This document shows positions 8,447 to 17,233 of a stretch of DNA of 64,000 nt, one piece after another. Numbering within the stretch: the stretch's first letter is position 1; every line of letters begins with the position of its first letter. Position numbers and translations under genes: made by a program. Source of the DNA: an uncultured Opitutales bacterium (GTDB lineage: Bacteria; Verrucomicrobiota; Verrucomicrobiia; Opitutales; Intestinicryptomonadaceae); contig URAK01000011.1 in NCBI GenBank assembly GCA_900545705.1, positions 13,499 to 77,498 of the forward strand. The letters are read 5' to 3'. The notes beneath the pieces are model-generated. The model did not search any database. It saw nothing but the letters and a program-made list of their open reading frames with translations, and was not told the origin of the DNA.

Positions 8447-9304
8447 CTACATTTTTTTGAGCGACATCTGCTTTTCGAGCTTTGATGTTATAAAACTGAA
8501 AGCCTCGTCGACAGTTTCGGCATATTCAAAGAAACCGAGATCGTCTTTTGTTATGACGTCAGTTTTTACGAGCCAATCAAAATTGACAGACTTCTCCCAG
8601 AACTTGCGCCCAAACAGCACTGTCGGAATGTACGAATGGGTCTTTCTGGTTTTCATCAGTGTGAATACCTCGAAAAATTCGTCGAACGTGCCTGTTCCGC
8701 CGGGGAATACGACAAGCGCCTTCGCAAAGAACAGCAGCCAGAATTTGCGCATTAGGAAATAGTTGAAATTTATCCAAACGCCCCTGTCGAGATACTTATT
8801 GCGCTTTTGCTCGTCGGGAATGACTATTGTCGCGCCAACAGGCGTTCCGCCCGCCCTGTATGCGCCCTTGTTTGCGGCCTCCATAATGCCGGGCCCGCCG
8901 CCTGTCATTATGTAAAACTTTTTGTCTTCGGGCAAGTCGAGGCAGTTCGACCACTCCTGCAATCTACGGGCAAGCTCTTCCGCGCACGTATAGTATTTCG
9001 ACATCTCGTACGCCATTTTTGCAGCCTCAAGCTGCGCCTTCGAGCCACGCCCGCCGCGCTTTTTTGCGTCTTCGTACGCCTTTTTGGCAACTTCCTCAGG
9101 CTTTATCCGGGACGCCCCGAAGAACGTTATCGTGTTTTGAATTTTCTCCTGCTCAAATATGAACGCCGGCATAAGAAGGTCGCGCTGAATCCTCATTAAG
9201 CGCTCGGACATTCCCTCAAACACGCATTCTATTGGCTGGTCGCAGCTTTTCTCGGCGGCCGTTTCGGGATACCTTTTCAATTCGACTGTTTTTTTCGCCT
9301 TCAT
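8447..9304 (-). CDS. LOG-family protein (lysine decarboxylase-like Rossmann fold)
   Basis: 285 residues. It shows the two hallmarks of LOG/TIGR00730 proteins: a GGGPGIMEAANKGA motif (about 135-148) and PGGTGTFDE (201-209). Family members cleave nucleoside 5'-monophosphates to the base and ribose 5-phosphate; in plants and some bacteria this makes cytokinins. The old annotation as lysine decarboxylase is wrong for this family. The N-terminal ~60 residues are an extension, and the region 65-110 is rich in Lys and Ala. It follows the TIG-like lipoprotein gene by 47 bases and is closed by the terminator at 8403-8430. The physiological substrate cannot be read from the sequence. Confidence 0.88.
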   Translation of the reverse strand: MKAKKTVELKRYPETAAEKSCDQPIECVFEGMSERLMRIQRDLLMPAFIFEQEKIQNTITFFGASRIKPEEVAKKAYEDAKKRGGRGSKAQLEAAKMAYEMSKYYTCAEELARRLQEWSNCLDLPEDKKFYIMTGGGPGIMEAANKGAYRAGGTPVGATIVIPDEQKRNKYLDRGVWINFNYFLMRKFWLLFFAKALVVFPGGTGTFDEFFEVFTLMKTRKTHSYIPTVLFGRKFWEKSVNFDWLVKTDVITKDDLGFFEYAETVDEAFSFITSKLEKQMSLKKM

Positions 9305-9351
9305 AATTTTATTTAAGTTGCCGACAAGTTTATGCCACGGCTGTTAGAAAA

Positions 9352-10410
9352 TTATTTTGACTTTTCGGCTTTCGGCTCGCCACTGGAAGGAGCGGCTTTT
9401 TCGTCCGCTTTCTTAGCATTTTTGCCTTCTTCCATAGAGTCTTCCGCGGAGTCTATTTCGTTTACCGCATCCGATACGTTTGAAAGCAGCTCGTCTTTCG
9501 GCTCGGCGGATTTTACCGTCACGGGCACTACGACCTCGTTAAATCCGAGCCCGTTTACGTATAAAAATCCGTCGCCTTCAGCCCCGCCCTTCAAAGCGAC
9601 GCTTACGCTCGTCTTGCCTTCGGGAACTACGATTTCGTCCATTATCACGGAGCTTGGGATATTGGTCTTTACGTCTATCGGGTATCCGTCTTTCGGCGCG
9701 CTGAAACCTATTCCGAATATTACGTTTACTATTTCACCGCTTTTAAGCTCTATTTTTTTCGGGGATACTTTCATTTCTGCCGGATCTACCCTGAACTGGC
9801 CTATCCACATTTCGCTTTCGGAGCCGACGAGCTTTACCTCATAGTCAACGCCCGACTTAAGCGGCGGAACGGTAAAGTTTATAACCGCGCGCGAGACATA
9901 TTCCGTGTCGGCGGGTGTCCCTCCGACGATAATTTTATCAAGCTTATCGAAGCCCCTTCCGAGAACCGGTACAACCGTGCCAACAGGCCCCCTTTCGCTC
10001 TGGAGGGTGACGACGTATCTGCGTATGGGTTCGAGAACATAGACGGTCGGGCTTGTGAGAGTTCTTTCAGCCTCTTTGTTTTCAACGCTGTTCTTAACCT
10101 TGTATTTCAGCATGAAGTAGTATTTTGCGTCTTTGCGCCCTTTCGGGAGGCGGTAGTCGTACTCGTATATGCGTTCGTTGTCCAGATTCTGGACAGACTG
10201 CATCGGGAGAATTTTTTCGTCGATTACCAAGAAGGGCTGTATCGACCCCGGCACGATGGAACCGTCGTTTATATGAGCGCTCATGCTCAGCGTATAGAGC
10301 CCGGAGGAATTTTCAGGGACTCTTTCGGGCGTCAAGTTTGTAAGGCCGGCGCAGCCGCACAGAACAAGCATGGATATTGCCGATAAAACAAATGATAATT
10401 TCTTTGCCAT
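9352..10410 (-). CDS. Lipoprotein with IPT/TIG-like domain
   Basis: I place the start at 10410 because the protein then begins MAKKLSFVLSAISMLVLCGC, a clean lipoprotein signal with C20; a frame extending to 10500 adds only non-signal residues. The mature part (352 residues in total) has an N-terminal beta-rich segment about a spoken-for family I do not know. A segment at about 160-215 follows, where GPVGTVVPVLGRGFDKLDKI resembles IPT/TIG immunoglobulin-like folds. A second beta domain comes next, and the tail is rich in Glu, Lys, Ala and Ser from about residue 300. Probably a periplasmic envelope protein. It is divergent from hemW with 51 bases between the starts. Confidence 0.75.
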   Translation of the reverse strand: MAKKLSFVLSAISMLVLCGCAGLTNLTPERVPENSSGLYTLSMSAHINDGSIVPGSIQPFLVIDEKILPMQSVQNLDNERIYEYDYRLPKGRKDAKYYFMLKYKVKNSVENKEAERTLTSPTVYVLEPIRRYVVTLQSERGPVGTVVPVLGRGFDKLDKIIVGGTPADTEYVSRAVINFTVPPLKSGVDYEVKLVGSESEMWIGQFRVDPAEMKVSPKKIELKSGEIVNVIFGIGFSAPKDGYPIDVKTNIPSSVIMDEIVVPEGKTSVSVALKGGAEGDGFLYVNGLGFNEVVVPVTVKSAEPKDELLSNVSDAVNEIDSAEDSMEEGKNAKKADEKAAPSSGEPKAEKSK

Positions 10411-10461
10411 ATTAGTTTGTTTTGTTTTTTGTATCGAATTTATTAAATAATAACGCCTCCC

Positions 10462-11595
10462 ATGCAAGCCATTTTCGAGAATTTTGGAATTTATGTTCAC
10501 GTTCCGTTTTGCGCGGCTCCATGCGGATATTGCAGGTTTTACAAGCGCGTGCCGACTGGCGACGACATTCGCGAATACGTAAAAATATGCTCGCGGGAGC
10601 TCGAATTGCTTGCAGACTCGCCCGGATTTCTGCCGCCTGACACGATTTTTTGGGGCGGCGGAACACCGTCTATCTTGCCGGAATCCGCATTTGAAAAACT
10701 CGCAGGCGCATTCGGGCGGTTTCCGAAGCCGCGCGAGTGGACGATTGAAGTGTCGCCGTCCACAATTTCGCGCGAAAAGCTCTCTCTATACAAGCAGGCG
10801 GGAGTGACGAGAATTTCCCTCGGTGTGCAGAGCTTTGACGAGGGCGTTTTGAGGTCTCTCGGGCGCGCCCATTCCCTAAAATCGACACTTGAAGCAATAG
10901 ACGCAGTCGCCGATACAGGGTTTGATAATTTTTCGATAGACCTAATATTCGGGGCAAAAGGGCAGACGGAGGAAATGTGGCGCGCGGATCTCAGGCGCGC
11001 GGCCAAGTGCCCAGTGAACCATATAAGCGCCTACTGCCTCGAATTTGAAAACGGGACGTCGTTTTGCGGCGGCATTCCTGAAGGAGACGAGATTCAAAAA
11101 CGCGAGCGCGAGGGTGATTTCTTTGAGATTGCAATGGACGAACTCCCCGCTCTTGGCTTCAAGCAATACGAGATATCCAACTACGCGCGCCCCGGAGGCG
11201 AGTGCCTGCACAACCTCTCCACATGGAATATGGCGCAGTGGGTAGGTATTGGCCCTTCGGCGGCCTCGCAATTCGGGGGGTTTAGATACAGAAACTCGCC
11301 GAATTTTTCAAAGTGGAAAAGCGGCGTGGAAAGCGGCAAATTCGCCCGCGAAGATATCGTCGTGCTCGACGACGAAGAAATGTTTTCAAGCGCGCTAATA
11401 TTCGGGCTTAGAATGGGCGTTGGCGTCGATATGGATATTTTGGGAATGCGCTTTCCGCGCGCCGACAGGCAAAGATACAAAAAACCGCTCGAGTTTCTAT
11501 CGTCTGAGGGGCTTATTGAGCGCGACGGCGCGCGCGTAAGGCTCACGAGGAGCGGCAAAATGCTCGCAGATTCAGTCGCTGTCGAACTATTATAA
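10462..11595 (+). CDS. hemW: HemW-like radical SAM protein (heme chaperone)
   Basis: 377 residues. The radical-SAM cluster site is C17-x3-C21-x2-C24 in HVPFCAAPCGYC, and it is followed by the HemW-type WGGGTPSIL segment, SLGVQSFDEGVLRSLGR and FDNFSIDLIFGAKGQ. HemW proteins are related to oxygen-independent coproporphyrinogen oxidase HemN, but they lack the extra N-terminal Cys and act as heme-binding chaperones. The short N-terminus here fits HemW rather than HemN. It stands alone on the plus strand, between minus-strand operons. No terminator is obvious after it. Confidence 0.92.
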   Translation: MQAIFENFGIYVHVPFCAAPCGYCRFYKRVPTGDDIREYVKICSRELELLADSPGFLPPDTIFWGGGTPSILPESAFEKLAGAFGRFPKPREWTIEVSPSTISREKLSLYKQAGVTRISLGVQSFDEGVLRSLGRAHSLKSTLEAIDAVADTGFDNFSIDLIFGAKGQTEEMWRADLRRAAKCPVNHISAYCLEFENGTSFCGGIPEGDEIQKREREGDFFEIAMDELPALGFKQYEISNYARPGGECLHNLSTWNMAQWVGIGPSAASQFGGFRYRNSPNFSKWKSGVESGKFAREDIVVLDDEEMFSSALIFGLRMGVGVDMDILGMRFPRADRQRYKKPLEFLSSEGLIERDGARVRLTRSGKMLADSVAVELL

Positions 11596-11739
11596 ATAAC
11601 GCGAAAAGTTTTAGGGCAAACCAATTCGGCTCAATTTGCCAAAGACAAAAAGTCCTCTATAAGAAATTTTATAAAAACGAAAAAATTCTTCGGGAAACAA
11701 GCCATCGCAATCTGCATTATAGGCTTTTTATAGTGGAAA

Positions 11740-11955
11740 TTACCGGCAGGATTTTGGTCTGCTACTTTTTCTGATAAAATTTTTTTTGTTTTTGGCGCGC
11801 TTTTGCGGCTTTTCGCCAACGGTACGGGGGTTGTCGGCAATCTCGGCATCCGCAACGGGCGGCTTGCTTGTAAGAACATTGTAGAGGCACCATCCAAACA
11901 ATGCCGTAAAAGATCCGACAGACAATATGAAAGTTATCCAGCCCCCGTATGTCAT
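11740..11955 (-). CDS. MetS-like small subunit of the NSS transporter
   Basis: 71 residues. One hydrophobic segment (about 5-28, WITFILSVGSFTALFGWCLYNVL) is followed by a polar, strongly basic tail. The start codon overlaps the stop of the NSS transporter by 4 bases (ATGA), so the two are translationally coupled. In Corynebacterium the transporter MetP works with a small one-helix partner, MetS, and similar short genes sit next to bacterial NSS genes elsewhere. The assignment rests on size, topology and position, not on a sequence motif. Its length is slightly above the usual ~60 residues because of the basic tail. Confidence 0.65.
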   Translation of the reverse strand: MTYGGWITFILSVGSFTALFGWCLYNVLTSKPPVADAEIADNPRTVGEKPQKRAKNKKNFIRKSSRPKSCR

Positions 11956-13685
11956 TGCAAGTTCTCCTTTGAAAGCTTGTCATACCTGCGCGATATCGAC
12001 AGTATCATCGCATAAAACACATACAATGCCCCTATTATAACAATCGCCATTACCGCTACGGGATTCGCAGGCCTGCTGTCCGAGCCGAATATGTCAACTA
12101 TATACGGGCTTATTTCCCCGTTGCCGATAATGCCAAATACGTCCTTGGCAAGCCACAACAAAAATATTCCAATAAGGAATACGGGCGTTATATATTTTAT
12201 CACAAAAGCATAAAATTTTGGCAGGCGCATCTGGGAGCCTTCGTTTGCTAGCCTCATGCCCTTTTCCGCCCCGAAGTACCATGCAAACAGCACCGTTTGG
12301 ACAATCGCAAACAGATATATCGCAACCTGCCCCATCCAGAAGTCGAAAGTATCCATAGCCTTCAACCCCTCCGAAAAATATACTACAAAACCCGATATGA
12401 AAAATGCCAATACCCCAAGCAGCAGAGTGGAAAACTTGCGTTTTATTTTTACAGCCTCCTCAATGAATGCCATGCTCGGCTGAAGCATGGAAAGCGAGCT
12501 TGTCACCGCCGCGAGGAATAGCAGGAAAAAGAACATAAATCCGAATATCCAGCCGAGCGGTATTTGCGCAAAAAACAGCGGCAAAACTTTAAATCCAAGA
12601 TCGAACAAGCTAAGCCCCGCCCCCATCACGCCCGATATTCCGAAAAACGCGACCGCCGCCGGAACGGTAATCATGCCGCCGAGGCAAACCTCGCAAAATT
12701 CGTTCGCGCTGCACGAAGTCACCGAGCTTAGAACTATGTCGTCGCCGCGCTTCAAGTAGCTTGCGTAAGTCATAATTGCGCCGAATCCAATCGTAAGGCT
12801 GAAAAACACCTGACCTGCTGCGGCTATCCATATCGACGGATTCGAAAGCTGCTCCCACACTGAAATTCTGCGTATGCGCATTTTCTCGCCGCTTTTTTCC
12901 GAGGCTTTTACCTTCGCTTCAGCAGACGCCATTTCAATATCGCCAACAAGCCTCTGGGTCTCCACCCACTTGTCGCCTCGCTCCGTTTCAAGCACTACTT
13001 TTACGGGGTTCCACATAAATCCCAGCCCCTGGTTTATAGTGCGCTCCGGGTGCTCGGGCGTGACGTCCGAAAGGGTCATCATTCGCGCCACTATTATTAT
13101 CGCAAGCACAATAAGCGTAGGCATCGCATACTTGCAAAACAGCTCAATGCCCTTTGACACGCCGCGGTAAATAAGCGTAAAATTCAATATGAACGATATA
13201 AGAAAATACACAAGCACGCCGCCAGCCCCGAATTTCAGCGAGCTTCCGTTCGCGCCCGCCCCGACAAAATCGGCAAAAAAGCCACCGGACTCCGCTATTG
13301 TCTTGAAGTCGAGCCTTCCGGATAGAAAGTTAAACGCGTATCCGAGGCACCACGCCTCTATATAGACGTAATAGCAAAATATAATCATCGTAAGCAGCGC
13401 GCCTACGACGCCGAAATACGCCATCTTTTTGCTTCTTCCGAAAAACCCCATTATTCCGGCCGGCGAATTATAGCCGTTTGCGCCGCCGTACCTGCCCATG
13501 GTCCATTCACATATCGCAATCGGAAGCCCAAGAATGAAAAAAGAAACTACATACGCCAGCATGAAAGAGGCCCCGCCGTACATCGCGACCTGCCCCGGAA
13601 ATTTTAGGAAATTTCCAAGCCCCACGGCGCTCCCGGCAACTGCAAGTATCACGCCAAATCTCGAATTCCAACCCTCAGCCTTCAT
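11952..13685 (-). CDS. Sodium-dependent NSS-family amino-acid transporter
   Basis: 577 residues. The N-terminus (WNSRFGVILAVAGSAVGLGNFLKFP) is the diagnostic first helix of neurotransmitter:sodium symporters, with the unwound GxGNxxxFP segment that binds Na+ and substrate. About twelve hydrophobic segments follow. A charged insertion of about 60 residues (roughly 225-290, rich in Glu, Lys and Arg) lies between membrane segments and is unusual. Substrate is probably an amino acid but cannot be read. The start lies inside the end of the upstream acyltransferase gene (11-base overlap), and the stop overlaps the MetS-like gene. Confidence 0.92.
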   Translation of the reverse strand: MKAEGWNSRFGVILAVAGSAVGLGNFLKFPGQVAMYGGASFMLAYVVSFFILGLPIAICEWTMGRYGGANGYNSPAGIMGFFGRSKKMAYFGVVGALLTMIIFCYYVYIEAWCLGYAFNFLSGRLDFKTIAESGGFFADFVGAGANGSSLKFGAGGVLVYFLISFILNFTLIYRGVSKGIELFCKYAMPTLIVLAIIIVARMMTLSDVTPEHPERTINQGLGFMWNPVKVVLETERGDKWVETQRLVGDIEMASAEAKVKASEKSGEKMRIRRISVWEQLSNPSIWIAAAGQVFFSLTIGFGAIMTYASYLKRGDDIVLSSVTSCSANEFCEVCLGGMITVPAAVAFFGISGVMGAGLSLFDLGFKVLPLFFAQIPLGWIFGFMFFFLLFLAAVTSSLSMLQPSMAFIEEAVKIKRKFSTLLLGVLAFFISGFVVYFSEGLKAMDTFDFWMGQVAIYLFAIVQTVLFAWYFGAEKGMRLANEGSQMRLPKFYAFVIKYITPVFLIGIFLLWLAKDVFGIIGNGEISPYIVDIFGSDSRPANPVAVMAIVIIGALYVFYAMILSISRRYDKLSKENLQ

Positions 13686-15549
13686 TTTTGTCTTCGGGCA
13701 CTTCCACTCCCTCGGTTTTTAGGCCGTGGAATTTTCTGTATTCTATTGTCTGCCGCGCCCCCATGTAGGACTTCAACAGTTTCGGGTCGGTTTTTAACAT
13801 ATCAACCATTATCAAGCCGTCTATGCAGCTGCCGAACTCCGGATCCACATTGAAAGCAAGCAATTCGCCGTCGAGCTTCAAATAATGCTTAAGGAGCGTC
13901 GGTATGCCTTTGTTGTCAAATTCAATTTCAGAAACGAGCGCCGATATGTGCTCGATGTCGCTCGCGCAGCTCATGAGCGTCTGGCGGTCGACGTTTTTGA
14001 GTTTTAACTTCGGAGGCTTTTTAGCCTTCACGAACTTTGCAAGCTCCTCCGACGTCTTCTTTTCCGAGAGAAACTGCACTATCAAATCCTTTGATATGGA
14101 ATTGTACTCGGTGCTAATGCTTACCGGGCCGTACAAGGTTCTGTACTGAGGGTGCCTATATAAATACTCCCCTATTCCCCTCCATAAAATCGCAAGTGTC
14201 GAGCGCTTTTTCTGGTATTCGCTTACGATAAACGACCTCCCCATTTCGAGCGCCGGAGCAATACGCTCTATGAGCTCAGGGCGAATCTTAAACAAAGTCG
14301 ACGCGTAAAGTCCCTGCACGCCTATCGAATTTATTATTTTATCTGTGCGGCCAATGCGGTAAGCGCCGGCTATGCGCCTGTTTTCGGAGTCCCACATAAA
14401 CATATGCAGGTAGTACTGGTCGAACTCGTCGTTGTCGAAACTCTTTCCGGTGCCTTCGCCAACCTCGCGGAAAGTTTTTTCGCGCAGCCTCCCAATTTCC
14501 ACAAGCGTCCATTTTATCTGCCACGCCTCCGCGCAGTACACCGATATTTTCTCTCCGGACAACATTTTGCACGACTCCGGAAGCGCCGCTATTTCCCTTT
14601 CCATCTTTTCCGGGGCTATCGGCAGAATAAGCTCCTGCATTTCCTTTTTCGGGAAAAATCTCTCCATGCTTTTGCGGAAAGCGGAAATTTGCTGGGCGGA
14701 AGCCCTTGTGCCCTTCGTGCTCTTGCCGCCCAAAATATAGGAGTTTATCCTGAGCCACCCGGCGAGCTCCTCGTCTGTCTTAAACCCCGCTATTTTACGC
14801 GGGGGTATTGGCGAGCCGACCCTCATTCTGACGGGTTCCCGCCCGCCCGCTGCAAACATTTCGCGAATTAGCTGCGCTGTCCTAAGCCTCGGGTGCACTA
14901 ATCCCGACAAATAAAAGAGCCACGAATTTCTCGCCTCAAAAAACACAGGCAGTATGGACGCGCCCGTGCGGCGGGCTATCTGAAATATATTAGTGTTCCA
15001 TTCGGGGTCAGTTATACACCAATCGCCGGCGTGCAAGTAGGAAACCGTGCCCGACGGAAAGGTTCCCACGCAGCCGCCGTTTTTTAGATGTTTTACTATC
15101 TCCTTCATGGCGGACACATTTTGGGCGGTCGCCTTATTTCCCCCAAATGGGTTGACGGATATTGAACATTCGTTTATTTCGTCCATGGACGAAAGTAGCG
15201 AATTTAGAATCATTTTTGCGTCTTTGCGCACTCGCGTTAGAACCGCCCCGAGAATTATTCCGTCCACGCAGCCGAGGGGGTGGTTTGATACGACCACAAG
15301 CGGCCCCGTCTTCGGGATTTTGGCAATCTCGTCGGGATCCGCCTCGAAGCGTATTGAAAGCACGTCTATCGCGCGCTCGAAGAAATTTCGGCCGTCGTCC
15401 ATCGAGTGGAGGCGCACATACGCCTCGTTAAGCCTCGACAGCCCGAAAAACGACTCAACCGGCCTCTCGACCAGCCCATATAGGCGCGACAGCAGCGGAT
15501 TTTTTATTCCGGCGCGCAAATCTATAATCTTCTTCAAACCTTCGGGCAT
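13675..15549 (-). CDS. Fused lysophospholipid/ornithine-lipid type acyltransferase (PlsC + GNAT, OlsF-like)
   Basis: 624 residues in two parts. The N-terminal half (about 60-290) is a PlsC-type acyltransferase with SNHPLGCVDG as the catalytic His/Asp motif, NPFGGNKAT, and FPSGTVS in place of the usual FPEG. The C-terminal half (about 310-610) resembles the GNAT fold of ornithine-lipid N-acyltransferases (EFDQYYLHMFMWDSENRRIAGAYRIGRT). The same combination is known from bifunctional OlsF, which makes ornithine-type aminolipids from 3-hydroxyacyl and acyl donors; that function here is an inference. It follows cimA by 33 bases and overlaps the NSS transporter start, so the order suggests one operon. 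Confidence 0.8.
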   Translation of the reverse strand: MPEGLKKIIDLRAGIKNPLLSRLYGLVERPVESFFGLSRLNEAYVRLHSMDDGRNFFERAIDVLSIRFEADPDEIAKIPKTGPLVVVSNHPLGCVDGIILGAVLTRVRKDAKMILNSLLSSMDEINECSISVNPFGGNKATAQNVSAMKEIVKHLKNGGCVGTFPSGTVSYLHAGDWCITDPEWNTNIFQIARRTGASILPVFFEARNSWLFYLSGLVHPRLRTAQLIREMFAAGGREPVRMRVGSPIPPRKIAGFKTDEELAGWLRINSYILGGKSTKGTRASAQQISAFRKSMERFFPKKEMQELILPIAPEKMEREIAALPESCKMLSGEKISVYCAEAWQIKWTLVEIGRLREKTFREVGEGTGKSFDNDEFDQYYLHMFMWDSENRRIAGAYRIGRTDKIINSIGVQGLYASTLFKIRPELIERIAPALEMGRSFIVSEYQKKRSTLAILWRGIGEYLYRHPQYRTLYGPVSISTEYNSISKDLIVQFLSEKKTSEELAKFVKAKKPPKLKLKNVDRQTLMSCASDIEHISALVSEIEFDNKGIPTLLKHYLKLDGELLAFNVDPEFGSCIDGLIMVDMLKTDPKLLKSYMGARQTIEYRKFHGLKTEGVEVPEDKNEG

Positions 15550-15582
15550 ACGATTGAATAGTGGCGGATTCCTTCGGAAAAA

Positions 15583-17154
15583 TCAATCCTCTTTGGATAA
15601 TTTGTATTCGAAAGAATCTTTTAGAGCCTCCCAAGAAGCGACTATGATGTTGTCCGAAGCACCGACAGTCCCCCAGATTTCGCCCTTCGAGTCCTTTGAC
15701 TCTATCATTACGCGGGTTATTGCGTTTGTACCCGCGCCGCTGTCTATTATGCGCACTTTGAAGTCGGTCAGATCCATCGACATTATCGACGGGAATTTTT
15801 TTACCAAAGCCTTACGCAACGCGAGGTCGAGGGCAGCGACAGGGCCGTGCGCCTCCGCAACAGTGTGCTCTATGTTGCCGTCTATTTCAAGCTTTACCGT
15901 CGCCTCGGACTTTGTCGTACCCGCAAGTTCATCGCGCTCGACTATCGCGCGGTAGCCGCGGACTTTAAAGTGGGGCTTGTATTTTTTTAAATATTTTGCG
16001 AGCAAAAGCCCGAAAGACGCATCGGCAGCCTCGTATTCGTACCCCCTAAATTCGAGTTCTTTGAGCTCGTCGAGAAATTCCTTTATGGCGGGGTCTTTTT
16101 GGTTCACGTCAAGCCCCATGTCCCTCGCCTTCATCATGACCGACGCCCTTCCCGACATATCGCTCACCAAAACCCTCGTTTTGTTTCCGACGAGCGACGG
16201 GTCGATGTGCTCGTAGCTGCGCTTTACCTTGTTCGCGGCGTCCGCATGCACCCCTCCCTTGTGCGCGAAGGACGAAGATCCGACGTACGGCAGGCGCGTA
16301 TCGCTGCGCAAGTTCGCCATTTCATCGACAAACAGCGACAAGTCCCGGAGCTTTTTAAGATTCGCCGAGCACGAGAGTTCGCGGTTCATTTTTAGCGACA
16401 AATTGGGGATTATTGTGCAAAGGTTCGCGTTCCCGTTTCTCTCGCCGATTCCGTTGAGCGTGCCCTGCACCATGAGCGCGCCGTTTTCGACGCCTATGAG
16501 CGAAAGCGCAACGCCCAAACCGGAATCGTTGTGGCAGTGCACTCCCACGGGGGTGTCACCCATAAATTCCACAGTTTTGCGGACGATTTCCGCAAATTTG
16601 CCCATCATGGTTCCCCCGTTTGTGTCGCAGAGGCAGACGCATTCGGCGCCGCCTCTTTTTGCGGCGGCGAGCGTTTGGAGGGCGTATTCAGGGTTATCCG
16701 CATACCCGTCGAAATAATGCTCGGCGTCGTATATTACTTTTACTCCCTTACTGACGAGATACGCCACGCTTTCCTCTATCATTTTAAGGTTTTCCTCGGG
16801 GGTGGTCTTTATTACCTCGGTGACATGCAAAAGCCACGTCTTCCCGAATATCGTGACGTACGGAGTGCCGGCCTCGAGAAGCAAAGCTATCTGCGGGTCC
16901 TCGGAGACTTTTATGTTGGCGCGGCGGGTCGAGCCGAACGCCGCTATTTTCGCGTGCTTTAAGCGCAGGTTTTTAGCCTGCTCGAAAAACGCCATATCGC
17001 GAGGGTTGGAACCCGGCCATCCACCCTCTATGAAGTCGATTCCAAAGCTGTCCATCTTCTCGGCGAGCCTGAGTTTCGCCGCGACCGAGAGGGATATGCC
17101 CTCGCATTGGGTTCCGTCTCTTAATGTTGTGTCGTATATAAAAATTTTTTTCAT
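15583..17154 (-). CDS. cimA: (R)-citramalate synthase
   Basis: 523 residues. The start IFIYDTTLRDGTQCEGISLS is the metal- and acetyl-CoA-binding signature of the LeuA/CimA family. The segment FIEGGWPGSNPRD and the long C-terminal LeuA-type allosteric domain are characteristic of the TIGR00977 citramalate synthase group, distinct from 2-isopropylmalate synthase (LeuA). It condenses pyruvate with acetyl-CoA to give 2-oxobutyrate for isoleucine, bypassing threonine deaminase. It follows thrC by 79 bases on the same strand, a grouping that joins threonine and isoleucine supply. Confidence 0.93.
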   Translation of the reverse strand: MKKIFIYDTTLRDGTQCEGISLSVAAKLRLAEKMDSFGIDFIEGGWPGSNPRDMAFFEQAKNLRLKHAKIAAFGSTRRANIKVSEDPQIALLLEAGTPYVTIFGKTWLLHVTEVIKTTPEENLKMIEESVAYLVSKGVKVIYDAEHYFDGYADNPEYALQTLAAAKRGGAECVCLCDTNGGTMMGKFAEIVRKTVEFMGDTPVGVHCHNDSGLGVALSLIGVENGALMVQGTLNGIGERNGNANLCTIIPNLSLKMNRELSCSANLKKLRDLSLFVDEMANLRSDTRLPYVGSSSFAHKGGVHADAANKVKRSYEHIDPSLVGNKTRVLVSDMSGRASVMMKARDMGLDVNQKDPAIKEFLDELKELEFRGYEYEAADASFGLLLAKYLKKYKPHFKVRGYRAIVERDELAGTTKSEATVKLEIDGNIEHTVAEAHGPVAALDLALRKALVKKFPSIMSMDLTDFKVRIIDSGAGTNAITRVMIESKDSKGEIWGTVGASDNIIVASWEALKDSFEYKLSKED

Positions 17155-17233
17155 TTTTTAATTATTTTACAGTTGAACGCTATCGCGCCTAAGCCAGAAA
17201 TTACCCTTGCGCCCGGCCGCATTCGCGGACGGG

